Assembly (NCBI RefSeq): GCF_002366715.1
Contig: NZ_DFBS01000003.1
Coordinates: 1-64,000 of the forward strand
DNA from: Halomonas sp. UBA3074
Lineage (GTDB): Bacteria > Pseudomonadota > Gammaproteobacteria > Pseudomonadales > Halomonadaceae
Direction of reading: 5' to 3'
Length of the DNA stretch: 64,000 nucleotides
The position numbers and the translations under genes are program-made. Under the pieces are notes generated by a model. The model had not been told where the DNA came from, did not search any database, and worked only from the letters and a program-made list of their open reading frames with translations. Shown piece after piece: positions 1 through 8,241 of the stretch (within the stretch, counting starts at the first letter, position 1; each line of letters begins with the position of its first letter).

Positions 1-136
1 AGTGGCGAGAAGGTCAGCTTTTCAGGTACCATTTTGGAAGCGGCTGTTGGAGCTTGATGGATTGGTTAGGTTCTTGAAATCATAGCACTTTCAGCCGCTT
101 TCTGTTATACCCTGTGAGAAATCCAGGCTAGAGGAA

Positions 137-679
137 ATGCAAGATGGCTTTTGCTGCTACTGTGAGTCATTTGCACATAAAGGTAATGGTCATATTGAGC
201 ATTTTTTTTACAAAGGGGAAACTCAAGATGGTGTCGCTCCATACAAGCACTTAACTTTTATATGGGATAATTTGTTTGGATGCTGTGGGCTTAATGGAGG
301 TAGCACATGCGGACATTTTAAAGATAAAAAAGGTTCTATGGGTCCTGGTGTTTATAATCCTAATGATATAATAAAACCGGATTTAGATAATCCTGAAGAT
401 TTTTTTGAATATTTGCCTACTGGCGTCATAAGTGTAAAAAATAACTTAAACGATAAGGATGAAAGGAAAGCGCAAGAAACATTAAGAGTTCTTAATTTAA
501 AAGTTCTTAATGAGCCGAGGAGAAGTAGGATAGAAATTTTCCAAAATGAGTTAATGGAGCTTTTTTCGTTAGATGTAGATGATGTTTCTCTTAGAAGTGA
601 AATTGATTTTATTAAAGATAAGATAAAAAAATCAGAGTTTCGGACAGTAATTATGTTTGTCCTTTTTAATGAAGAGTGA
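137..679 (+). pseudogene. PtuB-like HNH nuclease, N-terminally truncated
   Basis: The 180-residue product starts near a CxYCE zinc knuckle (CCYCES), followed by HIEHFF, an IWDNLFGCC segment and CGHFKDKKG. This is the layout of the HNH family found in Septu PtuB and retron-Ec78 effectors, where a zinc-stabilised HNH fold cuts nucleic acid. Family members have roughly 30-50 residues before the first CxxC; here an in-frame stop at 83-85 blocks any extension, no start codon lies between that stop and 137, and the ATG has only a GAGG two bases away. The gene is strikingly AT-rich compared with everything to its right. No PtuA-type ATPase is visible in the 136 bases to the left. I read it as an acquired defence-gene remnant; a short functional form cannot be excluded. 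Confidence 0.55.
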
Positions 680-953
680 TTTTTTAGATGTTTTCTATAG
701 TTGATGGTTATGATCAATTTTTTTAAATACTTATTATAAATATCAATTACTAGCCTCTTCAGTTTAAGTGCCTTGGTACGCAGCAAAATGACTTGGCACG
801 GCACTCGATGTGCTAGTGGGTAAAGCTAGAAATTGGAGAAGTCGTCGCACTTGTGGAGCGTATTACGCCGCCGATATGGGGTATTGACTGCTGAAAGCGA
901 GCCGTCGCAGTTACGAATACTTTTACCAACCTAATCAACTCCCTGACTAGCTC
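680..953. other. Intergenic, AT-rich to normal transition
   Basis: No gene can be supported here. Base composition changes within this stretch from the AT-rich nuclease remnant to typical chromosomal composition, so one boundary of the acquired segment probably lies in it. Confidence 0.4.
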
Positions 954-1018
954 ATGAGCCGAATATAAAGCATAATCGGCTCATAATGCGATCTGAATAA
1001 GCGGAGCAATCGGCTCAT
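954..1018. promoter_or_regulatory. Fic-gene operator, copy 1
   Basis: A perfect 9-bp inverted repeat, ATGAGCCGA (954-962) and TCGGCTCAT (976-984), is followed by a third identical half-site TCGGCTCAT at 1010-1018. The third half-site contains the AT of the ATG start codon at 1017. Two relatives occur at 8133 and 16763. A bound protein would cover both the promoter and the initiation region; autoregulation by the Fic protein's own C-terminal winged helix is inferred. Confidence 0.65.
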
Positions 1019-2150
1019 GTATATCTGGGAACAGCACAACTGGCCACTTTTTGAGTGGGATGAGTCCGCTCTTCGTCCTTCGTTGGATGCCGTGCGGTTA
1101 CTGCAGGGCCGGGTGCTGGGTAAAACCGAGGCTGCCCACGGTCAGGCCGACCTGGACGTGGAAATGGACGCACTGATCCAGAACGCTATTCGTACCAGCG
1201 AAATTGAAGGTGAGCGCCTGGACGTCGGCTCTGTGAGGTCTTCCGTTGCTCGCCAGTTGGGTTTAGAGCAGGCTGGGGTGGCCGCCAGAACAACACCCGA
1301 ATCTGAAGCGCTGGTTGAGCTGTTGCTGCAATCCACACATCAGTTGGATGAGCCGATTTCCCGAGAACAGTTGTGCCTCTGGCAATCCATGCTTTTTGTG
1401 CAAGGCCCCGGCGTGCTTGGCAATGTACGTGTAGGCGAGCTGCGTGGCGATCACCCCATGCAAGTGGTGTCGGGGCGGCTTGATCGGCCCAATGTGCATT
1501 TTGAAGCACCGCCCCGTGGGCAGTTGGAGGCTGAGTTGGATGCATTTATTACTTGGTTCAACCAGCCGCCTCAGGGGCTTGATGGGCTGGTTCGTGCTGG
1601 CATAACCCATCTATGGTTGATTACCTTGCACCCCTTTGATGATGGTAATGGGCGCGTTACCCGCGCGGTGACAGATCGCGCGCTTGCGCAAGCAGAGCGG
1701 CAATCCGTCCGCTTCTATTCTTTGAGCGCTGCCATCATGGCGCGCCGCCACGCTTACTACGATCACCTCGAAAGCGCCCAGAAGGGCAGTCTCGATATTA
1801 CGCAATGGTTGTTGTGGTTTCTGGACACGCTGAAAGAGGCGCTTGAGCAGGCGCTGTTAAGAATCGACCGTGTGTTAATGAAAGCTACCTTCTGGCAGCG
1901 CCATGCCACCACCGTGCTGAACGAACGGCAAATCAAGGTGTTGAACCGCTTATTGGATACAGCAGGGGAGGAGTTTGAGCAGGGCATCAATGCGCGTAAG
2001 TACCAATCTTTGGCCAAAGTAAGTAAAGCCACCGCCACGCGGGATTTGGCCGAGCTGCTGGAAAAAGGCTACCTTTCCAAACTACCCGGCGGTGGGCGTA
2101 GCACACGCTATACGGTGTTACTTAGGCAAGCTCATGAAGGCACGCAGTAA
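1017..2150 (+). CDS. DUF4172-Fic-winged helix protein
   Basis: Fic-domain protein of 377 residues, likely an AMP-transferase. The N-terminus MYIWEQHNWPLFEWD is the DUF4172 signature. An inhibitory motif TSEIEG at about 60-65 fits (S/T)xxxE(G/N), placing it among Fic proteins silenced by their own N-terminal helix. The catalytic loop HPFDDGNGRVTR begins at about His205 and is intact, and the complete HxFxDGNGRxxR consensus favours AMPylation. The last 90 residues (NARKYQSLAKVSKATATRD region) look like a winged helix. ATG 1017 has GGAG seven to ten bases upstream and overlaps an operator half-site. The target protein is unknown. A decayed copy of this gene's beginning lies at 8196. Confidence 0.9.
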   Translation: MYIWEQHNWPLFEWDESALRPSLDAVRLLQGRVLGKTEAAHGQADLDVEMDALIQNAIRTSEIEGERLDVGSVRSSVARQLGLEQAGVAARTTPESEALVELLLQSTHQLDEPISREQLCLWQSMLFVQGPGVLGNVRVGELRGDHPMQVVSGRLDRPNVHFEAPPRGQLEAELDAFITWFNQPPQGLDGLVRAGITHLWLITLHPFDDGNGRVTRAVTDRALAQAERQSVRFYSLSAAIMARRHAYYDHLESAQKGSLDITQWLLWFLDTLKEALEQALLRIDRVLMKATFWQRHATTVLNERQIKVLNRLLDTAGEEFEQGINARKYQSLAKVSKATATRDLAELLEKGYLSKLPGGGRSTRYTVLLRQAHEGTQ

Positions 2151-2296
2151 GTAGTGGACTTTGTCAGTAAGACCATATCGCTTGCATTGAAAACCGACCT
2201 ATAGCAACTGAATGCCTTTGCCTCAAAACACTTTGAAGGTAACTCAGCCGCTGTATGCTTTACTATCTGCACCTGTTATTCACGGAGGAAACATCC

Positions 2297-3247
2297 ATGG
2301 CCATAGGCGGCTTGATAGGATTACTGGACGACATTGCCGCATTGGCAAAGTTGTCCGCAGCATCACTGGACGATGTGAGTGCCGCCGCTGGGCGTGCGAC
2401 GGCGAAGGCGGCCGGGGTGGTGGTGGATGATACGGCGGTGACGCCACAATATTTGCAGGGGGTGGCAGCGGAGCGTGAACTGTCGCTTGTGAAGCAGATC
2501 GCGCTGGGGTCGATCCGCAACAAGCTGATTTTTATCCTGCCGGTGGCGCTGCTGCTGAATCACTTTTTGCCGTCGCTATTGCCGATCATCCTGATGATAG
2601 GCGGCACCTACCTGGCCTTTGAAGGCGCGGAGAAAGTCTGGCACAAGCTTTCCGGCAAGCATGACGACGACAAGCCAGCGGTAGAACAAGGGCCGGAAGC
2701 TGAGAAAAAGATCGTGAGTGGTGCGGTTCGAACCGACCTAATTCTGTCTGCTGAAATCATGGTGATCGCGCTGGCCACGGTCTCCCATCAGGGGTTCTGG
2801 TCACAGCTGGCGAGCCTGGTGGTGGTCGCGTTTGTCATCACCATTCTGGTGTATGGCGTGGTCGCGCTGTTGATCAGGATGGATGATATCGGCCTGAAGC
2901 TCGCCCAGCGGGATAGTTCGGGCGTGCAGACCCTGGGCCGTGGGTTGGTGACGGCCATGCCCAAAGTGCTAGCGACCATCTCGGTCGTGGGCACCGTCGC
3001 CATGCTCTGGGTGGGTGGGCATATCCTGATGGTCAATCTGGGGGCCGATGGCACGGGTTGGTTCAACGCGCCCTATGCGTGGGTACACCATATTGAGCTA
3101 GGCATTAGCGAGGCCACCGGTGCCTTGGGCGGCACGCTGGGCTGGAGCTTTAATACGCTGTGTTCTGCGGTGATTGGCTTTTTGGTGGGCTCGGTGGTGG
3201 TGAGTGTGGTGCACTTACTTCCTATCAAGAAGGCGCATGCCGAGTAA
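2297..3247 (+). CDS. DUF808 inner-membrane protein
   Basis: A 316-residue DUF808 (YedI-type) integral membrane protein of unknown biochemical role. The diagnostic N-terminus MAIGGLIGLLDDIAALAK is followed by a small-residue/Ala-rich stretch, then several hydrophobic segments (NKLIFILPVALLLNHFLP; SLVVVAFVITILVYGVVALL; VLATISVVGTVAMLW; a C-terminal segment ending in VVSVVHLLPIKKAHAE). A hydrophilic Lys/Asp-rich loop lies at about 130-150. ATG 2297 is chosen over the upstream in-frame ATG at 2255 because GGAGGAA lies six bases before it and the DUF808 homology begins exactly there. It stands alone between the Fic gene and the convergent AraC gene. Confidence 0.92.
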   Translation: MAIGGLIGLLDDIAALAKLSAASLDDVSAAAGRATAKAAGVVVDDTAVTPQYLQGVAAERELSLVKQIALGSIRNKLIFILPVALLLNHFLPSLLPIILMIGGTYLAFEGAEKVWHKLSGKHDDDKPAVEQGPEAEKKIVSGAVRTDLILSAEIMVIALATVSHQGFWSQLASLVVVAFVITILVYGVVALLIRMDDIGLKLAQRDSSGVQTLGRGLVTAMPKVLATISVVGTVAMLWVGGHILMVNLGADGTGWFNAPYAWVHHIELGISEATGALGGTLGWSFNTLCSAVIGFLVGSVVVSVVHLLPIKKAHAE

Positions 3248-3285
3248 GGTTTACACCGCTGTTTCCGGTAGTGCTTTTTAACGGT

Positions 3286-4212
3286 TCAGGGCGCTGCTAA
3301 TGGCCGGATCAGTGAGCTCTGTTGGCTGCCCACTCGTGCCTCTTGGCGAAGCGTTCTTATGTCGCGCGCGGGGGATGCCCCAAACAGCCGAGAATATTCG
3401 CGACTGAATTGTGACAGGCTCTCATAACCCACCGATAAAGCGACGGCGGTGACACCCCCAGATTCCGTGAACAGCATTCTGCGAGCTTCATAGAGTCGGA
3501 TCTGTTTTTGATACTGGAGGGGCGACAATCTAACCGTTGCTTTGAAACGTCGATGAAAAGCGGAAGGGCTCATATTCGCTGTCGCCGCCAGCTCCTCAAC
3601 GCGGAAAGCCGTCGCGTAATGTTGGCGAATCCATGTGATAGCACGCCTGATTGGGTAAAAACGATCATCGATACCTGCTATTTGCCTTAGTACCGCACCC
3701 TGTGGGCCGCGCAGCATTCGATACAGGATCTCACGTTCGATGAGCGGCGCGATTAAGGCGATATCCTCCGGATGATCGGTCAGGCGGATCAGCCTGTACC
3801 AAGCATCAGCAAGATCGTCACTCACTCGGTCAATGCAGAAACCTCGCGTCTCAACCTTGCTCAAAGAACACTCACTTTTGCACAGAATCTCTGTGACTAA
3901 CGCTCGGTCGAGCGATAGGCGCAACGCCAGATAGGGAGTGGTTGGACTCGATTCCACGACTTCCCCCACCACGGGTAGCTCGACAGACGAAATAAAGCTT
4001 TGTCCTGCCTGATAGTCGACGACTTCATCTCCGATGACAATCCGCTTACTGCCTTGCAGGATCAGGCTAATCAGGGGCTGATAAATCTCAGGGAAAAGCA
4101 CGGTCGGTTCGCCAACCCGGAGAATATCCAAACGCGGGATATGCGTTTGGGTAAGCACGGCATTCGAACGTTTCTCTACCAGCGATCTGAGTTTTTCAAT
4201 CGATGTTGTCAT
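3286..4212 (-). CDS. AraC-family transcriptional regulator
   Basis: A 308-residue regulator with an AraC_N-type cupin domain (about 20-150, HIPRLDILRVGEPTVLFPEIYQP and later segments) and a C-terminal double HTH (NMSPSAFHRRFKATVRLSPLQYQK and AVALSVGYESLSQFSREYSRLFG, about 215-300). The start MTTSIEKLRSLV is preferred over an upstream ATG because AraC_N homology begins there. It is divergent from the SDR gene at 4414 with 201 bases between them, a frequent AraC/oxidoreductase arrangement, so it probably controls that gene. The inducer is unknown. Confidence 0.9.
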   Translation of the reverse strand: MTTSIEKLRSLVEKRSNAVLTQTHIPRLDILRVGEPTVLFPEIYQPLISLILQGSKRIVIGDEVVDYQAGQSFISSVELPVVGEVVESSPTTPYLALRLSLDRALVTEILCKSECSLSKVETRGFCIDRVSDDLADAWYRLIRLTDHPEDIALIAPLIEREILYRMLRGPQGAVLRQIAGIDDRFYPIRRAITWIRQHYATAFRVEELAATANMSPSAFHRRFKATVRLSPLQYQKQIRLYEARRMLFTESGGVTAVALSVGYESLSQFSREYSRLFGASPARDIRTLRQEARVGSQQSSLIRPLAAP

Positions 4213-4413
4213 GTCATTACTTCTAGCATGGCGTGCATCGCGTATCCATTCATTAAGCAGGAATGTGCAAATTACAGGCTGGAATAGACACGCCACCGTT
4301 TAGGCACCTTGTTATAAATAGTGACGGTCCCGCTGGGCGCTTAAATGGACGCGCTAGCGTTACATTTCTGTTTATTGTCACCACGTCACGTCTTTCAAAA
4401 AGAGGAATACACC

Positions 4414-5160
4414 ATGGAAATTAAGAATGCGGTCGTTCTCATTACAGGCGCTTCCTCTGGTATTGGTGAAGCCACCGCACGCGCGGTCGTTCAAGCGGGC
4501 GCGCGTGCGGTGTTGTTGGCCAGACGTCAAGATCGGCTCGACGATCTGGCGAATGAGCTGGCGAATGAGCTGGGAAATGACGTTCTTGCCTTACCCTGCG
4601 ATGTCACCCACCCCGTCGATGTGCAAAAGGCTGTGCAGATCGCGCAGGAGAGATATGGTCGAATCGATGTGTTAATCAACAATGCGGGGCAGGGGTTATA
4701 TGCCTCGATTGAAGACATCGGCATTGACGATTTTCGGGCACTGCTCAATCTAAACACAGTGGCACCACTGATGATGATGCAAGCGGTGATCCCGCTGATG
4801 CGCAAACAAGGCGCCGGATGCATCGTCAATGTTAGCTCTGGCGCGACGTTAGCGACTTACCCCGGTGCGGCTGCTTATACGAGCTCAAAGTCAGCACTCA
4901 ACATGATCTCGAAGGTGGCACGGCTTGAGCTGGCGGAGGCAGGCATCAGCGTCTCGTTGATACACCCCTTCATGACCACGACCGAGTTCTATGGCGCGGT
5001 GAAATCAGGCCTGAGCACCGCACAGGCGCAAGAGGTTGGGGCGGCTTCGATAGCTCACTCACCTTCATTGGTCGCGCAAATGATCATCAACCTGATCAGG
5101 ACGGGCGACGAAGAGGCTGATCTCGTTCCGAAAGACTATGGTGGAAGTTTCGAGGGGTAA
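4414..5160 (+). CDS. SDR-family oxidoreductase
   Basis: A 248-residue classical short-chain dehydrogenase with TGASSGIG (cofactor loop, about 11-18), NNAG (about 89-92), a catalytic Ser in NVSSGA and YTSSK (the YxxxK pair, about 157-161). The Arg pair in LLARRQDR after the second strand suggests NADP(H). The C-terminus DYGGSFEG is short, and no substrate can be assigned. ATG 4414 follows AGAGGAATACACC. The gene contains a 12-bp tandem duplication (4546-4581) coding NELANELGND. Transcribed away from the AraC regulator at 3286-4212. Confidence 0.9.
   Translation: MEIKNAVVLITGASSGIGEATARAVVQAGARAVLLARRQDRLDDLANELANELGNDVLALPCDVTHPVDVQKAVQIAQERYGRIDVLINNAGQGLYASIEDIGIDDFRALLNLNTVAPLMMMQAVIPLMRKQGAGCIVNVSSGATLATYPGAAAYTSSKSALNMISKVARLELAEAGISVSLIHPFMTTTEFYGAVKSGLSTAQAQEVGAASIAHSPSLVAQMIINLIRTGDEEADLVPKDYGGSFEG
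4546..4581 (+). repeat. In-gene 12-bp tandem repeat, three units
   Basis: CTGGCGAATGAG occurs twice in perfect tandem (4546-4557, 4558-4569), followed by the diverged CTGGGAAATGAC. The unit is a multiple of three, so the reading frame is kept and the protein gains an extra LANE block. Confidence 0.8.
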
Positions 5161-5407
5161 TAGTAAGACATATGAGGCCGATTCCCAGTGAGCAACTTGA
5201 GCTAACGGCTGCGTGGTAGGGAAGGGGCGCGCGTTTCTTATGTGTATTTACTCTTAAATCGCCAAGGAAAAGCCACTGTTAAGCGGCGGGTAAAAAACGA
5301 GCGATAATGTGGACCAAGAGAAAAGCAGGATTTAAAACATAAGTTAAACAAGTGATCCTTTACAGGGCCGAGAAAGACTACTTGGATTAAGTAAGAGGGC
5401 GCTTCAA
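5161..5407. other. Intergenic, no gene seen
   Basis: Between the SDR stop and the tandem repeat before the quinoprotein genes there is no credible coding sequence. The second half is AT-rich (around 5300-5407) and could hold the promoter for the following pair, but I cannot fix -35/-10 boxes with confidence. Confidence 0.35.
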
Positions 5408-5446
5408 TTTATAAAGGCATTTTGTAAAAGCACTTTGTAAAGGCAT
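5408..5446 (+). repeat. 13-bp tandem repeat, three units
   Basis: Three adjoining 13-mers fit TTTRTAAARGCAY: TTTATAAAGGCAT (5408-5420), TTTGTAAAAGCAC (5421-5433) and TTTGTAAAGGCAT (5434-5446). The array sits about 60 bases before the likely start of the membrane component of the PQQ dehydrogenase, where it would be in the 5' leader or promoter. Confidence 0.75.
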
Positions 5447-5508
5447 CGCTAGTGGGTTTGCCAAGCGCTCTTGATAGCAATAAACCGCGAACAACGGAGG
5501 TACTTGGT

Positions 5509-5871
5509 TTGGCTACCGATAACGCATCTCGGAGTGTGGGCGGTTGGTTTCTGCTCGTGTTTGCCATCATTCTGGTCATCCTCGGCCTGATTCTTGCCGC
5601 CGGCGGGATTTGGCTGGTGACGCTGGGAGGCTCCTGGTATTACCTCATTGCCGGTCTGGGCCTGATTATTTCGGGTGGCTTAATGGCCAGGGATTCGCTC
5701 ACGGGGGTCTGGGTCTATTGCTTGGTGCTGTTTGGCACGCTGATTTGGGCCTTGTGGGAGGTGGGATTGTCGCCATGGGAGCTGCTGCCCCGGGTATTCG
5801 GTTACATCGTTCTGGGTGCCATTGTCTTGGCGCTCCTGCCTGCTCTCAAACGCCGCCAAGCGACTTTATGA
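5509..5871 (+). CDS. Membrane-anchor subunit of a split PQQ glucose-type dehydrogenase
   Basis: A small membrane protein of about 120 residues with four hydrophobic segments (GWFLLVFAIILVILGLIL; WLVTLGGSWYYLIAGLGLIISG; VWVYCLVLFGTLIWALWEVG; VFGYIVLGAIVLALLPAL). It matches the N-terminal membrane domain of the fused enzyme at 57023-59581, sharing LGGSxYYLIAG and ALWEVGL. In membrane glucose dehydrogenases this domain anchors the quinoprotein and passes electrons to ubiquinone. Here it is a separate gene 26 bases before the catalytic gene. TTG 5509 is preferred because ACGGAGG lies eight bases upstream; a GTG at 5452 would add 19 hydrophilic residues and lacks a ribosome site. Confidence 0.75.
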   Translation: MATDNASRSVGGWFLLVFAIILVILGLILAAGGIWLVTLGGSWYYLIAGLGLIISGGLMARDSLTGVWVYCLVLFGTLIWALWEVGLSPWELLPRVFGYIVLGAIVLALLPALKRRQATL

Positions 5872-5897
5872 CAAGCCACTATATAAGGAGCGCTGCC

Positions 5898-8018
5898 ATG
5901 TTCACGTCACAGCGAGTGCTGGCCTATGTCGTCAGCCTGTCACTGGCGACGCATGCCGTTGCCCAGGATGCCGAGGAAGAAACTGAAGTCCCGGGTGGTC
6001 CCACCTCAAGCGAGGCCCAGATTGATGTCGGCGATCGTCAGGCGGTTCAGACACCGACCTTCTCGGCGACGCCGCAGCCAAGCGATGACCCAGCGCCCGG
6101 CGATTGGCCCGCCTGGGGACGAGAGAGCAGCGCTTCACGTCATTCGCCGTTGGATGAAATCACGCCCGACAATGTCAGCGAGTTGGAGGTTGCCTGGACT
6201 TATCGCACTGGCGATATGCCGGAAGAAGGCGAGGGTAAATACGCGCCCGAAACGACACCGCTCAAGGTTGGCGACAATCTGTATCTCTGCTCGGCCATGA
6301 ACGTCATGGTCTCCCTGGATGCACGAACCGGCGAGGAGCAGTGGCGCTATGATCCCCAGGTCGATCCAGGTGCCATTCCTTATAGCGCCAGCTGCCGCGG
6401 CGTGACCTATTACGAAGTGCCGGATGCCGCCGATGACCAGGCCTGCGCAACCCGCATCATCGAGGGGACGTTGGACGCCCGATTGATTGCCGTCGATGCG
6501 CAAACGGGCGAGCTGTGCCAGGCGTTTGGTGACGGCGGTACGGTAGATCTATGGACAGGCATCGGCGAGAAGGTGCCCGGTTGGTACGCCGTCACTGCGC
6601 CACCGGTTATTGTCCAGGACGTCCTGGTGACCGGTGCTCAGGTCAAGGACGGGCAAGCGGAGGACGCACCCTCCGGTGTGATACGCGGCTACGATGCCGT
6701 TACCGGTGAACTGGAGTGGGCCTGGGATATGGGCAACCCCAACGTGGATGGCCTACCACCCGAGGGTGAGACCTATACCCGAGGCACGCCCAACATGTGG
6801 ACCACTGCTTCCTCCGATGAGGCGTTGGGTTACGTCTACCTGCCGATGGGCAATTCCTCGGTTGACTACTGGGGCGGCAACCGCAGCGAGGAAGAAAACG
6901 AGTTCTCGACCTCGCTCGTTGCCATCGACGTCAACACCGGCGAACCGGTCTGGCACTTCCAGACCGTCCATTACGATGTCTGGGACTATGATCTCGGTTC
7001 GCAACCGACCCTGGTCGATTTCCCACGCGATGACGGCAGCACGGTGCCAGCGATCATTCTGCCCTCCAAGCAGGGCGACATTTACGTGCTCAACCGTGAA
7101 ACCGGCGAATCGCTATTTCCCGTGGAAGAGGTTGAGGCGCCCACTGGCGGTGCTGAGCCAGATAATCTCTCGCCCACGCAGCCTCGTTCAGGCTATCACT
7201 CCCTCGCTTTTCCGAACCTAGAAGAGAAGGATATGTGGGGGATGACGCCCATCGACCAGTTGTGGTGTCGTATTCAATTCCGCCGAGCCTCCTATAAAGG
7301 CATGTACACGCCGCCGACCGTGGGTCAGCGCTTCATTCAGTACCCTGGATATAATGGCGGCAACGACTGGGGCAGTGCGGCGGTGGACGCCGAGCGCGGC
7401 ATCATTATTGCCAATTACAATGACATCCCCAACTTCAACCGACTAATCCCCCGTGAAGAAGCCGAGGAACGTAATCTTCAACCCATCTACGCAGGCGGTG
7501 ACAACACCGATAGCGAAGCGGATGGGCCCGCCGAAGGGGCTGGCGACCCACAAGTAGGTGCGCCTTATGCGATCGACGTCAATGCCGGCTGGCGAGCGCC
7601 GATTACCGGTATGCCCTGCACCGCGCCTCCTTATGGCGGCATTCGCGCCATCGATCTCGCGAGCGGTGAAACGCTCTGGGACGAGCCATTGGGCACGGCA
7701 CGCAAGAATGGCCCCTTCGGCATACCGTCGCACATGCCGTTCAAGATCGGCACACCCAACAATGGTGGGCCATTACTCACGGCCAGCGGACTGATATTCA
7801 TCGCTGCTGCCACCGATGATCTGATTCGCGCCATCGACACGGAAACCGGTGAGGTGCTTTGGAACGATGTACTCCCAGCCGGTGGGCAGGCCAACCCCAT
7901 CACCTACGAGGCGGATGGTCGCCAATATGTAGTCATCGGGGCCGGCGGGCATCACTTCATGGAAACACCGATAGGCGATTATGTAATCGCCTACGCGCTA
8001 CCGGAAGACGGAAACTAA
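5898..8018 (+). CDS. Periplasmic PQQ-dependent dehydrogenase (glucose/quinate type)
   Basis: A 706-residue quinoprotein. It has a signal peptide (cleavage probably after ATHAVA) and an acidic linker, then the beta-propeller of the membrane-bound glucose/quinate/shikimate dehydrogenase family. Family marks: DWPAWGRESSASRHSPLDEI and ITPDNVSELEVAW near the start, CRGVTYYE, the HYDVWDYDLGSQP segment (about 358-370) carrying the proposed catalytic Asp, and a closing ANPITYEADGRQYVVIGAGG. Unlike Escherichia coli Gcd it has no membrane domain; that is supplied by the upstream gene. ATG 5898 has AAGGAG seven bases before it. It would oxidise an aldose or cyclic polyol in the periplasm; the actual substrate cannot be read from sequence. 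Confidence 0.9.
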   Translation: MFTSQRVLAYVVSLSLATHAVAQDAEEETEVPGGPTSSEAQIDVGDRQAVQTPTFSATPQPSDDPAPGDWPAWGRESSASRHSPLDEITPDNVSELEVAWTYRTGDMPEEGEGKYAPETTPLKVGDNLYLCSAMNVMVSLDARTGEEQWRYDPQVDPGAIPYSASCRGVTYYEVPDAADDQACATRIIEGTLDARLIAVDAQTGELCQAFGDGGTVDLWTGIGEKVPGWYAVTAPPVIVQDVLVTGAQVKDGQAEDAPSGVIRGYDAVTGELEWAWDMGNPNVDGLPPEGETYTRGTPNMWTTASSDEALGYVYLPMGNSSVDYWGGNRSEEENEFSTSLVAIDVNTGEPVWHFQTVHYDVWDYDLGSQPTLVDFPRDDGSTVPAIILPSKQGDIYVLNRETGESLFPVEEVEAPTGGAEPDNLSPTQPRSGYHSLAFPNLEEKDMWGMTPIDQLWCRIQFRRASYKGMYTPPTVGQRFIQYPGYNGGNDWGSAAVDAERGIIIANYNDIPNFNRLIPREEAEERNLQPIYAGGDNTDSEADGPAEGAGDPQVGAPYAIDVNAGWRAPITGMPCTAPPYGGIRAIDLASGETLWDEPLGTARKNGPFGIPSHMPFKIGTPNNGGPLLTASGLIFIAAATDDLIRAIDTETGEVLWNDVLPAGGQANPITYEADGRQYVVIGAGGHHFMETPIGDYVIAYALPEDGN

Positions 8019-8031
8019 GATCGCTGCCTTG

Positions 8032-8058
8032 GCTGAGCCAGCCTTCGACTGGCTCAGC
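8032..8058 (+). terminator. Stem-loop after PQQ dehydrogenase
   Basis: A perfect 10-bp stem GCTGAGCCAG / CTGGCTCAGC with a seven-base loop lies 14 bases after the stop codon. There is no clear T-run, so it may stabilise the mRNA end rather than terminate. Confidence 0.5.
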
Positions 8059-8132
8059 TACCAGGCTGGGAGGATGAATATGGGCAGGGCTGACAAGAAA
8101 GACAAGCGTCCTAACAAGCCCTCTGAATGCCC

Positions 8133-8197
8133 ATGAGCCGAATATAAACGTTATTCGGCTCATAAAGTGAGCCAAATAGATGGTGCAACCAGCTCAT
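8133..8197. promoter_or_regulatory. Fic-type operator, copy 2 (orphan)
   Basis: A perfect 12-bp inverted repeat, ATGAGCCGAATA (8133-8144) and TATTCGGCTCAT (8152-8163). A weakened third half-site AGCTCAT ends at 8197, exactly 34 bases after the palindrome, the same spacing as copy 1. It precedes a dead Fic start. Confidence 0.65.
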
Positions 8198-8241
8198 TTA
8201 TATTTGGGGATAGCGCCACTGGCCGTCTTTTTAGCCGAGTA
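8196..8241 (+). pseudogene. Decayed 5' end of a DUF4172-Fic gene
   Basis: Read in frame from 8196 the sequence gives I-Y-I-W-G-stop-R-H-W-P-S-F-stop, against MYIWEQHNWPLF in the intact gene at 1017. The start codon is ATT, two stops interrupt the frame, and similarity fades after about 45 bases. Together with the operator copy just upstream this is the fossil of a second Fic gene; the remainder of the gene is gone. Confidence 0.6.

Noticed and set aside
352..804. 150-codon minus-strand frame opposite the HNH remnant
   Set aside because: Low-complexity Ser/Leu/Lys-rich translation, no ribosome site, and it is the antisense of AT-rich sequence coding a recognisable HNH motif on the other strand.
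1186..1610. Overlapping minus-strand frames inside the Fic gene
   Set aside because: No family features; the plus strand carries complete DUF4172 and Fic motifs.
5544..5897. Upstream extension of the quinoprotein frame
   Set aside because: It overlaps the membrane-anchor gene out of frame; the signal peptide and AAGGAG site fix the start at 5898.
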